Below are positions 16,182 to 24,607 of a stretch of DNA of 47,269 nucleotides, piece after piece. The number at the start of each line of letters is the position of its first letter. Position 1 is the first letter of the stretch. The stretch is taken from NCBI RefSeq assembly GCF_014646255.1, contig NZ_BMNC01000029.1, positions 1 to 47,269 on the forward strand, in the 5' to 3' direction. The notes below the pieces were generated by a model, which saw only the letters and a program-made list of their open reading frames with translations, had not been told where the DNA came from and ran no database searches. Origin of the DNA: Lentzea pudingi (GTDB lineage Bacteria; Actinomycetota; Actinomycetes; Mycobacteriales; Pseudonocardiaceae). Made by a program: the position numbers and the translations under genes.

Positions 16182-16389
16182 TCCCGGATCTTGATCGCAT
16201 CGCCGCTGACACCGATCTACTTCCATTGCACCGAATGGTTCAGGCCTGTCTCGGCCAAGCAGCATGGCGAGTGGGCGTTGGTCTTGCTCGTCGAGGTCGA
16301 GTGCGAGCGCACCCACGACACGACCCTAGGGTTGCCCGGCTCAACGCGTGTTGACCTTGGCGCCTTCGCGTCCTAGTCGGGGAGGTGCC

Positions 16390-17937
16390 GTGAACGCGGA
16401 TCTGGATCCTGGTGCAGGGCTTGGCGGTCCGTCGCTGAGACGGTGGTCGGTGTGGATCTCGCTGGCGCTGGTGGTGGTGCTGCTGGGATCGGCCACAGCG
16501 GTGCTGCTGGCCATCGGCGATCTCTCACGAGCACGAGCGCGACTGCTGGACGTCGTCGGTCCCGCAGTGGTCAGCGCGCAACAGCTCGGCACCGACATCG
16601 TCGACCAGGAGAACGGGATCCGGGGCTACGTCCTCAGCAGCCGCACCGACTTCCTCACGCCCTACAACAACGGGTTGGACAGGCAGAGCGCTGCGCGCGC
16701 GACCGTTGCCGCCTTGAACACCCCGACGATCGCGAAGAACGTTGCCGCTCTCGACGACGCGCTTGCTGCCTGGCGCAGTCAGTACGCCGATCCCGCGATC
16801 GCCGCGGTCCGCGCGGGCAGCCCGGTTCCAGACGACACGATCGGCAAACAGCGCTTCGACGCCGTCCGCATAGCGCTCTCAAGTCTGCAAGCCGAGCTGG
16901 CGATCGAGCGCACGGCTGGCAGGACGGCACTCAACGACGCTGCCACCCGGATGGCGACCACCTGCATCATCGCCCTGGTTGTGTTACTGATCGCTGTACT
17001 GGGCTGCGTCGCCGCCGTGCTCATGCATGTCGTCGCCCCGTTGAGCAGGCTTCGTGAGCACGTCGGCTTGGTGGCGAGCGGCGACTTCACGCACACGGTG
17101 ACCGCGACAGGGCCGGAGGAACTGCGGGCGCTGGGCCGCGACGTCGACACGATGCGCACCCGCATCGTCGACGAGCTAGGTCAGGCACGGGAACGCAACA
17201 TTGCATTGGACGCCGCGACGGAGGAGTTGCGTCGTTCCAACTCGGAGCTGGAGCAGTTCGCCTACGTCGCTTCCCACGACCTCCAGGAACCCTTGCGCAA
17301 GATCGCGAGCTTCTGCCAGCTGCTGGAGAAGCGCTACCGCAATCAGCTCGACGACCGAGCCGCCCAGTACATCGACTTCGCGATCGACGGCGCGAAGCGC
17401 ATGCAGATGCTCATCAACGACCTGCTCGCCTTCAGCCGGGTCGGCCGACACACCGACCAGCACGTTGTCGTGCCGGCCGCCCAATTGGTCGACGAGGCCA
17501 GCCGCGACCTCGCTGAACAGCTGGAGGAATCCGGTGCCCAGCTCGACGTGGGCGTCCTGCCGGAGATCCGGGGAGAGGCCCGGCTGCTCGTCGCGGTGTT
17601 CCGGAACCTGATCGGCAACGCGGTGAAGTTCTGCGGTGAGAACGCACCGCACGTGAGCGTTGACGCCGAGCCTGGCGAGGACGACATGTGGGTGTTCTCA
17701 GTGCGTGATAACGGAATCGGCATCGAAGAGCAGTACGCCGACCGGATCTTCGTCATCTTCCAGCGACTGCACGCCAAGGACCAGTATCCCGGCACCGGCA
17801 TCGGACTTGCCATGTGCCGCAAGATCATCGAGTACCACGGCGGGCGCATCTGGCTCGACACCTCGGCAACCGCCGGTACCACCATCCGCTTCACCCTGCC
17901 CCGAGCCGAGGCGAACACCCCTGTCACCGTCGACTAG
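16390..17937 (+). CDS. membrane sensor histidine kinase (CHASE3-HAMP-HisKA-HATPase)
   Basis: This 515-residue protein is read from GTG 16390 with GGGAGG upstream. The first membrane helix lies at ~20-40 (WISLALVVVLLGSATAVLLA). An extracytoplasmic CHASE3-like helical sensor follows (DQENGIRGYVLSSRTDFLTP), then a second membrane helix ~198-222 and HAMP (APLSRLREHVGLVASGDFTH). Further on are HisKA with H-box SHDLQEPLRKIASF, N-box NLIGNAVKFCGENAP, G1 DNGIGIEEQYADRIFVIF, F/G2 GTGIGLAMCRKIIEYHGG. The H-box and C-terminus match the phytochrome/Bph-like HisKA group. No response regulator adjoins; linkage to the Rsb genes suggests a stress input. Confidence 0.92.
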   Translation: MNADLDPGAGLGGPSLRRWSVWISLALVVVLLGSATAVLLAIGDLSRARARLLDVVGPAVVSAQQLGTDIVDQENGIRGYVLSSRTDFLTPYNNGLDRQSAARATVAALNTPTIAKNVAALDDALAAWRSQYADPAIAAVRAGSPVPDDTIGKQRFDAVRIALSSLQAELAIERTAGRTALNDAATRMATTCIIALVVLLIAVLGCVAAVLMHVVAPLSRLREHVGLVASGDFTHTVTATGPEELRALGRDVDTMRTRIVDELGQARERNIALDAATEELRRSNSELEQFAYVASHDLQEPLRKIASFCQLLEKRYRNQLDDRAAQYIDFAIDGAKRMQMLINDLLAFSRVGRHTDQHVVVPAAQLVDEASRDLAEQLEESGAQLDVGVLPEIRGEARLLVAVFRNLIGNAVKFCGENAPHVSVDAEPGEDDMWVFSVRDNGIGIEEQYADRIFVIFQRLHAKDQYPGTGIGLAMCRKIIEYHGGRIWLDTSATAGTTIRFTLPRAEANTPVTVD

Positions 17938-17989
17938 GCCCAGTGCTTCACAACTCGATCTCACGCTGGTGCTCGACGAGCCAAGTTTC

Positions 17990-18439
17990 CTAGCTGCTGC
18001 GGCTGGTGATCGCGGCAAGGGCGACCATGCCGATGCCGAGGCCCAGATGCAGCCAGTTGTCGGCGGTGTTGACCGGGACGAAGTTCGCCGCGCTGTCGTG
18101 GTCGACCGCGATCCCGTAGAGCCAGAGCAGGAGATAGATCGCGCCGCCGCCGACCAGATAGATCGCCGCACGGCGGGCCGTGCTGGCCATGAGCAGTCCT
18201 GCAACGCCGAAGGCGATGTGGACCAGGTTGTGCAACACCGACACCGCGAACACGCCGAGCAGCAGTGCGCCCTCGTGATGACCGGCGAAGGAGAGCTGTT
18301 CGGAGTTCGCTGTGACGCCGGGTACGAAGCCGAGGACACCGACGAGCAGGAACACCACGCCGACTATCGCCGCGACCAGCTGAATGGGCCGAGGGGACGC
18401 CTTGCGATGTCTCGCGCGGAAGGAACCTGTTGGAGTCAA
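17990..18439 (-). CDS. DUF4383 four-helix membrane protein
   Basis: This ~149-residue protein has four hydrophobic helices (VAAIVGVVFLLVGVLGFVPG; LLLGVFAVSVLHNLVHIAFG; AIYLVGGGAIYLLLWLYGIA; WLHLGLGIGMVALAAI) and the family hallmark VLHNLVHIAFGVAGL, with His residues inside the membrane. The frame opens at GTG 18448, but GTG overlaps the strong GGAGGT site. TTG 18439 has ideal 7-nt spacing and is my chosen start. These actinomycete proteins are of unknown function and often stress-linked. Confidence 0.85.
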   Translation of the reverse strand: MTPTGSFRARHRKASPRPIQLVAAIVGVVFLLVGVLGFVPGVTANSEQLSFAGHHEGALLLGVFAVSVLHNLVHIAFGVAGLLMASTARRAAIYLVGGGAIYLLLWLYGIAVDHDSAANFVPVNTADNWLHLGLGIGMVALAAITSRSS

Positions 18440-18697
18440 AGGACTCACCTCCGAGAACCTTAACGCGAACTTGACATCGATGGTTCGGAACGCGTCCGTT
18501 CACGGATTGGTGATCACTCTGCGTTGACGTGATCGACGTGATGGTGTGCCTCAAAGTAGTCAAAAATGGATGTTTCGAATTGTTTGGCTGCGCTGAGCTG
18601 CGAAAATAGAAAACTTCCACTTTCGTGTGAACCGCTCCCGGAACAGCTCCGAATAGGCAGATGTACGGGTGCTGATTCGTCGAAAGGGGGTGATTGC

Positions 18698-19534
18698 ATG
18701 AAGACGACGTGCTCTACAACGCTACGGCGGACGCTGGGCTTGGCCGGATTTCTCATCGGATTCGGTCTGCTCTCGGCGGGAGTCGCGAGCGCTGATGAGG
18801 GTGACTCACCCGGCTTGCTGGGTGGGGTCGGCGAGCTCATCTCCCCGGTAGCCAAAGCGGTGGCGCCGGTGACGCAGCAGCTCACGCCAGTGACGAGAGG
18901 TGTCGCGGAGGTGACCGATCCAGTGCTCAAGCCTGTTTTGAAGGCTGCCTCGCCGGTGACCGAACCTCTGCTGGCACCCCTGACGCCGGTCGTTGACGCC
19001 GTGGTGCGGCCCTTGAATCCAGTGCTGGAGCCACTTCAGCCGGTGACAGCACCGCTTCTCGCCCCCGTGGCGGAAACGGCGCGGGACGTGCCGGTGGTAC
19101 CTAGGATCACGGAACCTTTGGTGACGCAGCGATCCGCTCCGGCGGACGTTCCGCCGCCAACCGCTCTTCCCGAGGTTCCCGTTGCCGAGCCTGCACTTCC
19201 GGAGGCACCGTGGACAACGGGCGTTGCATCGGAAACTCACGCGGTGGCACTGCCTGGCCGAGCTGCGGCGACGATGTTCTCGCAGCAGCAACAGATCTCC
19301 GCATCTGATGTGGCGCCACCAGCCGAGGCGCCGCTTCCGCCGTCACCTGACGTGCCGTTCGCTTTGCCCGGCACGATGGGATCGGTGTCGTCGAGTGGAT
19401 CGACGAGTCCCGCTGTCTCGGATCTCCCCGCAGGATCGGGAGTTCGTCCGGACAACGGATCGCTTGTGGTGAGTACAGATCACCAGGTCCACGGGTCGTG
19501 GTGTTACTACTACGGCCGAAGTCATCCCAGTTGA
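18698..19534 (+). CDS. secreted proline-rich repeat protein
   Basis: This 278-residue protein starts at ATG 18698 after AAAGGGGG. A signal peptide (LGLAGFLIGFGLLSAGVASA, cleavage ~ residue 32) precedes a mature region of short degenerate repeats of the type PVTxPLLAPLTPV/PVLEPLQPV (~50-130). A Pro/Ala/Ser-rich linker follows, and a distinctive tail HGSWCYYYGRSHPS. It has no catalytic motif. It is probably an extended cell-wall or extracellular protein. The upstream DNA is less GC-rich than average, consistent with a promoter-bearing region. It precedes another secreted repeat protein and the two may be co-expressed. Confidence 0.75.
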   Translation: MKTTCSTTLRRTLGLAGFLIGFGLLSAGVASADEGDSPGLLGGVGELISPVAKAVAPVTQQLTPVTRGVAEVTDPVLKPVLKAASPVTEPLLAPLTPVVDAVVRPLNPVLEPLQPVTAPLLAPVAETARDVPVVPRITEPLVTQRSAPADVPPPTALPEVPVAEPALPEAPWTTGVASETHAVALPGRAAATMFSQQQQISASDVAPPAEAPLPPSPDVPFALPGTMGSVSSSGSTSPAVSDLPAGSGVRPDNGSLVVSTDHQVHGSWCYYYGRSHPS

Positions 19535-19591
19535 TCAGTCCTGACAACCAAGCCGACAGATCACCAAGCTTGTTTGACAGGAAGGTTCGAC

Positions 19592-21124
19592 ATGCACAGC
19601 TCTGTGCGACGCGGTCTGATGGCCGCAGTGTTCTCGGGAGGCTTCCTCCTGGCCGGCTCGGCAATCGCAAGTGCTGACACCGGAGGCAACGGCCTCCTGG
19701 GCGGCGTCGGCGATGTCGTGCACTCGGTTGTGAACGGTGGCAACGGCGGTAACTCGGGCAACGGCGGCAACGCCTCCAGCTCGAACAACGCCACGTCCGG
19801 CAACTCGGGCAACTCCGGGAACTCGGGTTCCACCGGTGGCAACAGCGCCTACGGCGTCTGCGTGCTCGCCAAGTGCAACACCCAGGTGAGCTCGGGCAAT
19901 TCCGGGAACACGGGCGCGACGGGTTCAACGGGCGACGCCTCCAACCACAGCAACACGGTGGGCGGCAAGTCCGGTGCGGCAGGCAACGGTGGCGACGCCA
20001 CCGCGGCCGGTCGTTCGCAGAACTCGAACGCGAACGCGGGCAACGGCGGCAAGTCGGGCAACGGCGGCAACGCCTCCAGCTCGAACAACGCCACGTCCGG
20101 CAACTCCGGTAACTCGGGCAACTCGGGTTCCACCGGTGGTAACAGCGCCTACGGCCTGTGCTTGCTGGCCGAGTGCGACACCCACGTAACCTCGGGTGAC
20201 TCGGGCAACACCGGTGCGACGGGTTCGACCGGCGATGCCACCAACCACAGCAACACCGTGGGCGGAAACTCGGGTCCCGCCGGTGACGGCGGCGACGCGG
20301 CGGTCGTGAGCAAGAACCAGAAGTGGAACAACCACGGCAAGTCTGGTTCGGCTGAGGCGACCGCGGGCAACGGCGGTAATTCGGGCAACGGTGGCAACGC
20401 CTCCAGCTCGAACAACGCCACGTCCGGTAACTCGGGCAACTCCGGGGACTCCGGCGACACCGGCGGCAACAAGGCCGTGTGGACGTTCGGTTCGGATAAG
20501 GGTCACGGCAAGTCCTGGAACAGCACCAAGTCCTGGACCACCGTCACCTCGGGTGACTCGGGTGACACCGGCGCGACCGGTTCGACCGGCGACGCCACCA
20601 ACCACAGCAACACGGTAGGCGGCAACTCCGGCCCGGCCGGCGACGGCGGCAACGCCTGGGCGACGACCGAGCAGGGCAAGAAGTCTTGGAACCACGGCAA
20701 GTGGAGCCACCGCAACAACAACTCCGGCTCCACGGACGCCACCGCGGGCAACGGCGGTAACTCGGGCAACGGCGGCAACGCCACCAGCTCGAACAACGCC
20801 ACGACCGGCAACTCGGGCAACTCCGGGAACTCCGGTGCGACCGGCGGCAACACGGCCGTGGTGAGCACCGAGAACAAGAACTCCGGCTGGAACAACCACG
20901 GCTGGAAGCACGACGGTTGGAAGCACAACGGCTGGAACAACAGCTGGAAGAACCACGGCACCAAGTCCTGGACCGAGGTCACCTCGGGCAACTCCGGTGA
21001 CACCGGCGCCACTGGTTCGACCGGCGACGCGTCCAACCACAGCAACACGGTCGGTGGCCACTCCGGCCCGGCGGGCGACGGCGGCAACGCCTGGACCCAC
21101 GGCAAGCACTCCGTGAAGGCGTGA
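19592..21124 (+). CDS. secreted Asn/Gly/Ser repeat protein with variable Cys or Trp/His loops
   Basis: This 510-residue protein starts at ATG 19592 after AGGAAGG. The signal peptide ends ~ residue 28 (AIASA|DTGG). The mature chain is four tandem units beginning near residues 51, 151, 260 and 387. Each has a constant first half (NGGNSGNGGNASSSNNATSG and NSGNSGNSG) and a constant second half (SGDSGNTGATGSTGDA, then NHSNTVGGNSGPAGDGG). Between them lies a variable insert: a Cys pair in units 1-2 (YGVCVLAKC; YGLCLLAEC), Trp/Lys/His-rich in units 3-4 (GWNNHGWKHDGW). It resembles glycine-rich surface proteins of the PE_PGRS style in composition only. Family unknown. Confidence 0.8.
   Translation: MHSSVRRGLMAAVFSGGFLLAGSAIASADTGGNGLLGGVGDVVHSVVNGGNGGNSGNGGNASSSNNATSGNSGNSGNSGSTGGNSAYGVCVLAKCNTQVSSGNSGNTGATGSTGDASNHSNTVGGKSGAAGNGGDATAAGRSQNSNANAGNGGKSGNGGNASSSNNATSGNSGNSGNSGSTGGNSAYGLCLLAECDTHVTSGDSGNTGATGSTGDATNHSNTVGGNSGPAGDGGDAAVVSKNQKWNNHGKSGSAEATAGNGGNSGNGGNASSSNNATSGNSGNSGDSGDTGGNKAVWTFGSDKGHGKSWNSTKSWTTVTSGDSGDTGATGSTGDATNHSNTVGGNSGPAGDGGNAWATTEQGKKSWNHGKWSHRNNNSGSTDATAGNGGNSGNGGNATSSNNATTGNSGNSGNSGATGGNTAVVSTENKNSGWNNHGWKHDGWKHNGWNNSWKNHGTKSWTEVTSGNSGDTGATGSTGDASNHSNTVGGHSGPAGDGGNAWTHGKHSVKA
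19742..21100 (+). repeat. four in-frame tandem coding repeats (about 300-380 bp each)
   Basis: These DNA-level repeats underlie the four protein units of the 19592 gene. The first two are exactly 300 bp apart in register. Later ones are longer because of larger variable inserts. The high identity of the constant halves suggests ongoing homogenisation or unequal recombination. Confidence 0.8.
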
Positions 21125-21139
21125 CCGCAAGGTGATCAG

Positions 21140-21170
21140 GGCGGGGCTGACTTCGGTCGGCCCCGCCTTT
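21140..21170 (+). terminator. Rho-independent terminator with TTCG tetraloop
   Basis: A 12-bp stem (GGCGGGGCTGAC 21140-21151 with GTCGGCCCCGCC 21156-21167, one G-U pair) is capped by the stable TTCG loop and followed by TTT. It lies 15 nt after the repeat-protein stop. Confidence 0.9.
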
Positions 21171-21269
21171 CGCGTACGAGCAGGAAACGTCAGCGCCGCA
21201 GAAACGTCGAAGCTAGCGTGATCGTGCCGGTGCTCAGCTATAGAGTTCTCCGGGAAAGCGCAGTCTTGG

Positions 21270-21434
21270 CCGAGCCGTCGGGACGGCGCGATTGTTGTGG
21301 TCGCGGAGTCGTGGAACAGCTACTCCGGAGACGCGTTATTCGGCCTTATGACCTGCTACGCCTGGCTCACCGCACGCTGGGAACGCCCGGAACTGCTCGC
21401 CGTCGAAGAGGACTACTTCTACCCGACCGCCTGA
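21270..21434 (+). pseudogene. coding remnant, family unknown
   Basis: In the frame ending TGA 21432-21434 the translation is strongly protein-like (AIVVVAESWNSYSGDALFGL, MTCYAWLTARWERPELLAVE, EDYFYPTA), yet there is no start codon and the frame is broken upstream. I take it as the 3' end of a lost gene. I cannot name the family. Confidence 0.4.
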
Positions 21435-21482
21435 GCCCTGACGGCGACACCCTCACCCCGCCAAGGACGTCGAGGACCCTAG

Positions 21483-21608
21483 GTCATCGACGACGCCGTC
21501 GACGAACTCATCGAGATGGTGCTGGCCCGCGGCGGCTGGATCGCCCTGCTGCAGCCTGGAGAACTGCCCGAGGGCACCCATCTCGCGCTGACCCTGCGCC
21601 GCCGCTGA
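21483..21608 (+). pseudogene. C-terminal fragment of a release-factor-like (baeRF/Vms1-type) protein
   Basis: The frame ending TGA 21606-21608 gives VIDDAVDELIEMVLARGGWI, then ALLQPGELPEGTHLALTLRR. This ending (AVDELVE.VLA.GGWVA.V.DG.L.....IALTLRR) is what I recall for actinomycete eRF1-like/Vms1-type peptidyl-tRNA hydrolase proteins. Everything upstream of it is missing. Homology is from memory only. Confidence 0.4.
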
Positions 21609-22622
21609 CCTCACCCGCGCATCCCGCGCCGTGCTGGCTGGCGCACCCGCTTCGAAAGGACGCGACCCGATGACCACCGTTCTGCGCCCGCCGACGCCCT
21701 CGCCGACCTGAGGGCAACCGCCGCTTCGTCACCGACCAACCCGCCAACCACAACCAGGACGCCGCCCGCCGCCGCATCAGCGCCCAACACCGGCTTGTTC
21801 TTGTTGGCCTGTTTCCTCGCCTCGTCGAGGTTGATGGACCTGGCGTCGTCCGCCAACTCGAGGCCGCAGACCTTAATGTGGGAGGCGCCCGGTGATCCTC
21901 GGTCGCCGCACAGCCGCCGGGGTAGCTCACCGATCTTGCCCCGGACCACAGCGCGCGTTGACGTGAACCCTCCGCGGACCTCGGTCACCATCTCAAGCCA
22001 GGCCATGCACGATGGTGCAGTCGAACCCTTGCTGTGGAGTGGAACAGGGTCGACCAGCAGGTTTACGTCGGCAGCCTGGTGGTGGAGTCATCGTTCGGCC
22101 TTTCCGCGTCTGAGTAGCGGCGTGGAGACGGGTCGCTCGGACCCGTCCCCGCCTTGGATGTCCCCTCTCAAGCCGAGCGACTGCGAGACTGCCTTCGATC
22201 AACGCAGGAAGGCGGGGAGTTGCGGGAGTGTTTTTGCCGGAGAGGATTGCATGCCGTACCGGTCAGGAGTGGAGCGCGGCACCGCGTGATGATGACCGGT
22301 GTCCCGCACCATGCCTTCAGCTCTATAGATGAGACGCTCGCAAGCCACTGTGATGCACGTGCTCGGGCTGCGGCACCGAGCAGGGCCAGGTGAGGTCGGC
22401 GGCAGTCTTCACTGTTCGGGGGTGTTGCCTGCGTCGTGTGAGCCGGTAGGTTGACCTGTGTGGACGGGGCTTGACGGTCGCCCCGTGGTCCAGCCGCGGC
22501 TGTCTGGTCCTCGGGTGTCGAGTCGGAGACCGGTAGGTGTCACCGCCCGTATGGCCAGATAGCTGCTGGTGCCTGGACCCCGCTCTGAGCAGCGCCCACG
22601 CGACGACAGGAAGCGCGGCGCT
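21609..22622. other. about 1 kb of apparently decayed, gene-poor DNA
   Basis: No frame on either strand is convincing. A minus-strand frame at 21611-22006 contains LDEARKQANKNKPVLGADAA, which may be a coding relic but matches nothing I know. The final ~60 nt serve as leader for the STAS gene at 22623. Confidence 0.35.
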
Positions 22623-23051
22623 ATGAGCGACCCACGCATGGCCTTGATCGACATCATCCCGCCGAAACTGGTGGACATCCCTGTGGAGCCGTCCCCGCCT
22701 GCTGACGATCAGCCGCCGATCTCGGTGTTCACCACCATGGTCGGGGACGTGCCGGTCACGGTGATCAGCGGCGATATAGACATGACCACTCGTGCGGTGG
22801 CGCAGGCGGAGATCACCGCACAGCTCCAGACGCATCCTGTCACCTTGGTGCTCGACCTGATCGAGGTGTCGTTCTTCGGGTCAGCGGGTGTGCGGCTGCT
22901 GGTCGAAAGCCAGCACGATGCGACCGACAGCGGGTGCCGACTCGTGGTCGTGGCGCACTCGGCTCGCGTCGGGCGGGTGCTCACGCTGACCGAAGTGGAC
23001 TCGCTGCTGGAGTTGCAGCCCGACATCGTCACCGCGATGCGATCGCTGTGA
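22623..23051 (+). CDS. STAS-domain anti-sigma factor antagonist
   Basis: This 142-residue protein starts at ATG 22623 with AGGAAG upstream. A ~40-residue proline-rich N-terminal extension precedes the STAS fold: VPVTVISGDIDMTTRAVAQA, then LVLDLIEVSFFGSAGVRLLV, with the Ser in FFGSAG, and LVVVAHSARVGRVLTLTEVD. In classic antagonists the site is DSSG; here it is GSAG, so a single Ser is available. It is one of five STAS proteins in this window and shares the style of those at 32345 and 46218. It probably acts in partner switching with RsbW-like kinases. Confidence 0.88.
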   Translation: MSDPRMALIDIIPPKLVDIPVEPSPPADDQPPISVFTTMVGDVPVTVISGDIDMTTRAVAQAEITAQLQTHPVTLVLDLIEVSFFGSAGVRLLVESQHDATDSGCRLVVVAHSARVGRVLTLTEVDSLLELQPDIVTAMRSL

Positions 23052-23072
23052 CCCTGGTGAACACCAGAGCGG

Positions 23073-23921
23073 CTACGTCTGCGCCGAGTTTTGGGCGGCC
23101 TGCTGCGCGCGGTCGGTCGAGCCTGTACGCGTCAGCGGCTCGGAGAACAGGAAGCCCTTACCGGGCGTCTCGAGGAGCACCAGCGCGCACTGGTCGGGGC
23201 TGACTACTTGCACGGTGTCAGCAGGCATGTACCGGTTCAGCCTGACGTTCAAGCGGCCGAAATCGGTGTCGATGGTGGTGACAGCGACGCCGCCGACGTT
23301 GCGCGTGGACTCCTGGTAGTTCTTCTTCGTGATGAACTCGGGGTCAGCATGCGCTTCTGCCATGCACCGCACATCAGGGTGGCGGTCCCAGAGACCTGAA
23401 TGCCGTCGTTCTCCCACATCTTCCGGCACAGGTCCAGCACCATCGCTTCCGCCAGAGGTGTGGCGGTGGCGTGGGTGACGACGTTCGTGCTCGTGGCATC
23501 CAGGATGCCGCGCGTGCGGCGCACCGTGGAGTTGTCGGTGGGCTCCTGGAACCGTCCGACGATGAACCCCAGCTCGACGTCCCGCGCGATCTGCGGCAGG
23601 GGTTGGCGGGTCCGCCAGTCCATCTCCACGGCGACCACGTTCGTGCCGCCGACGCTGACGGCGTTGGGATTCGCCGAACCCGTGCCAGCGAACATCTGCT
23701 GAGAAGCCTGCCGGGTGTAGGTGACGCCCACCGTCTGCTGGTGGATCTCCAGCACGTTGCGGTCATGGCCGCGCGAACGCGGCTCTCGGCCTGGGTGCGT
23801 CGGCGCCTTCGAGGCGCTGGTAACCCGAGTCCGGCGGGAGCAGGTCGTACACCGTCCAGGTGTGCGCGACGCCATTGGCGCGCTTGCCCCCGGTCAGGCC
23901 ACCGATGGACGAGCCCGCCAT
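23073..23921 (-). pseudogene. phage SU10-type major capsid protein (DUF5309), frameshifted
   Basis: On the minus strand from ATG 23921, pieces in successive frames line up with actinophage DUF5309 capsid proteins: IGGLTGGKRANGVAHTWTVY and DLLPPDSGYQRLEGADAP; TQAESRVRAA; NVLEIHQQTVGVTYTRQASQ through QIARDVELGFIVGRFQEPTD and TLMCGAWQKRMLT; then DPEFITKKNYQESTRNVGGV, TDFGRLNVRLNRYMPADTVQ and LVLLETPGKGFLF. About three frameshifts (near 23820, 23770 and 23345), a shortened N-arm and a missing C-terminal tail show it is dead. No portal, protease or terminase gene is nearby. Family assignment is from remembered consensus. Confidence 0.75.
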
Positions 23922-23960
23922 CTGAGTCCAGGTTGGGCATTCGTCCATTCGGGTGGTGCA

Positions 23961-23971
23961 ATTCGGACAAA
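23961..23971 (+). promoter_or_regulatory. shared upstream box ATTCGGACAAA (copy 1)
   Basis: The 11-mer lies 15 nt before ATG 23987. The same 11-mer, in the same position and orientation, precedes the paralogue that starts at 46906. Conservation between otherwise different flanks suggests a promoter element or operator. Confidence 0.5.
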
Positions 23972-23986
23972 CGCGCGTCCTGATGA

Positions 23987-24283
23987 ATGCTGGTGCGAGT
24001 GCAGCACGAACACTCCTGCGATCTGTGCGACGACACGGGCACGATGACCTGGCAGCAACCGGTGCCCGGCCAGGATGGCGTGCTCGCGTTGACGCAGATG
24101 AGCCACCCCTGTGTCAACGGCTGCTCCGGCTGGTACCGGCATCCTGCCGCGGAGAGCGGGAACGTGGTGGACCCCGCCGACGAGCTGGTCGCGGGCAACG
24201 TTGCTCACGTCAACCAAGACCACCGCACCGACTGGACCCGGCCCGCCGCACGGCCCCTCGACAACCCCACGACACCACACTGA
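23987..24283 (+). CDS. small CxxC...CxxxC zinc-binding protein (copy 1)
   Basis: This 98-residue protein starts at ATG 23987. Near the N-terminus it has SCDLCDDTGTMTWQQPVPGQ and then SHPCVNGCSGWYRHPAAESG. Two Cys pairs ~30 residues apart, CxxC with a DTGT turn reminiscent of DnaJ-type knuckles, make a probable zinc ribbon. The C-terminal half is acidic, then Pro/Arg-rich (HRTDWTRPA). A paralogue at 46619 is nearly colinear, and each copy lies close to a STAS gene. The role is unknown; it may be an accessory protein of the regulatory nest. Confidence 0.65.
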   Translation: MLVRVQHEHSCDLCDDTGTMTWQQPVPGQDGVLALTQMSHPCVNGCSGWYRHPAAESGNVVDPADELVAGNVAHVNQDHRTDWTRPAARPLDNPTTPH

Positions 24284-24607
24284 TCGTCGCCGTCAGGACG
24301 CTCTGCGAACTACACCCAGCTGCACCCGGCCGCGATGTCAGCGACCAGGCCGCCGAATTCCGCCCTTCGCCGGATGCCGGATTCGTTGTCGCGCAACGAG
24401 AACCCGCATGCCGTCACAGCACTCCGCGAAGCCTGAACTGCGGTGTTGCTGCACGGTCCCTACGCTGGACGTTCATCCTGATGCGATCATGCAAGGCGTG
24501 GGCCCAGACCTCGCTACGTCCAGGAATGACTGCACGCAGTCGACGTGGTGGAGGAGCCTGGTGTCAACCGCAGACGCTCAGCCTGTGCTCGGCGGTGCGA
24601 GCCCCCT
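24284..24607. other. non-coding interval before the GAF-ANTAR gene
   Basis: About 320 nt with no convincing frame; it presumably holds the promoter of the 24608 gene. No SigB-type GGGTAT element was found here. Confidence 0.4.

Noticed and set aside
17661..18463. Plus-strand ORF of 267 aa over the kinase end and DUF4383 gene
   Set aside because: The minus strand encodes a recognisable DUF4383 protein, and the kinase stop is well supported.
19925..21130. Long minus-strand ORF (401 aa, Val/Ala/Gly-rich) over the repeat gene
   Set aside because: It is the antisense shadow of the Asn/Gly/Ser repeats. The plus strand has a signal peptide, ribosome site and terminator.
21611..22006. Minus-strand 131-aa ORF
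   Set aside because: A middle segment looks weakly coding but there is no family, ribosome site or context; left as possible debris.
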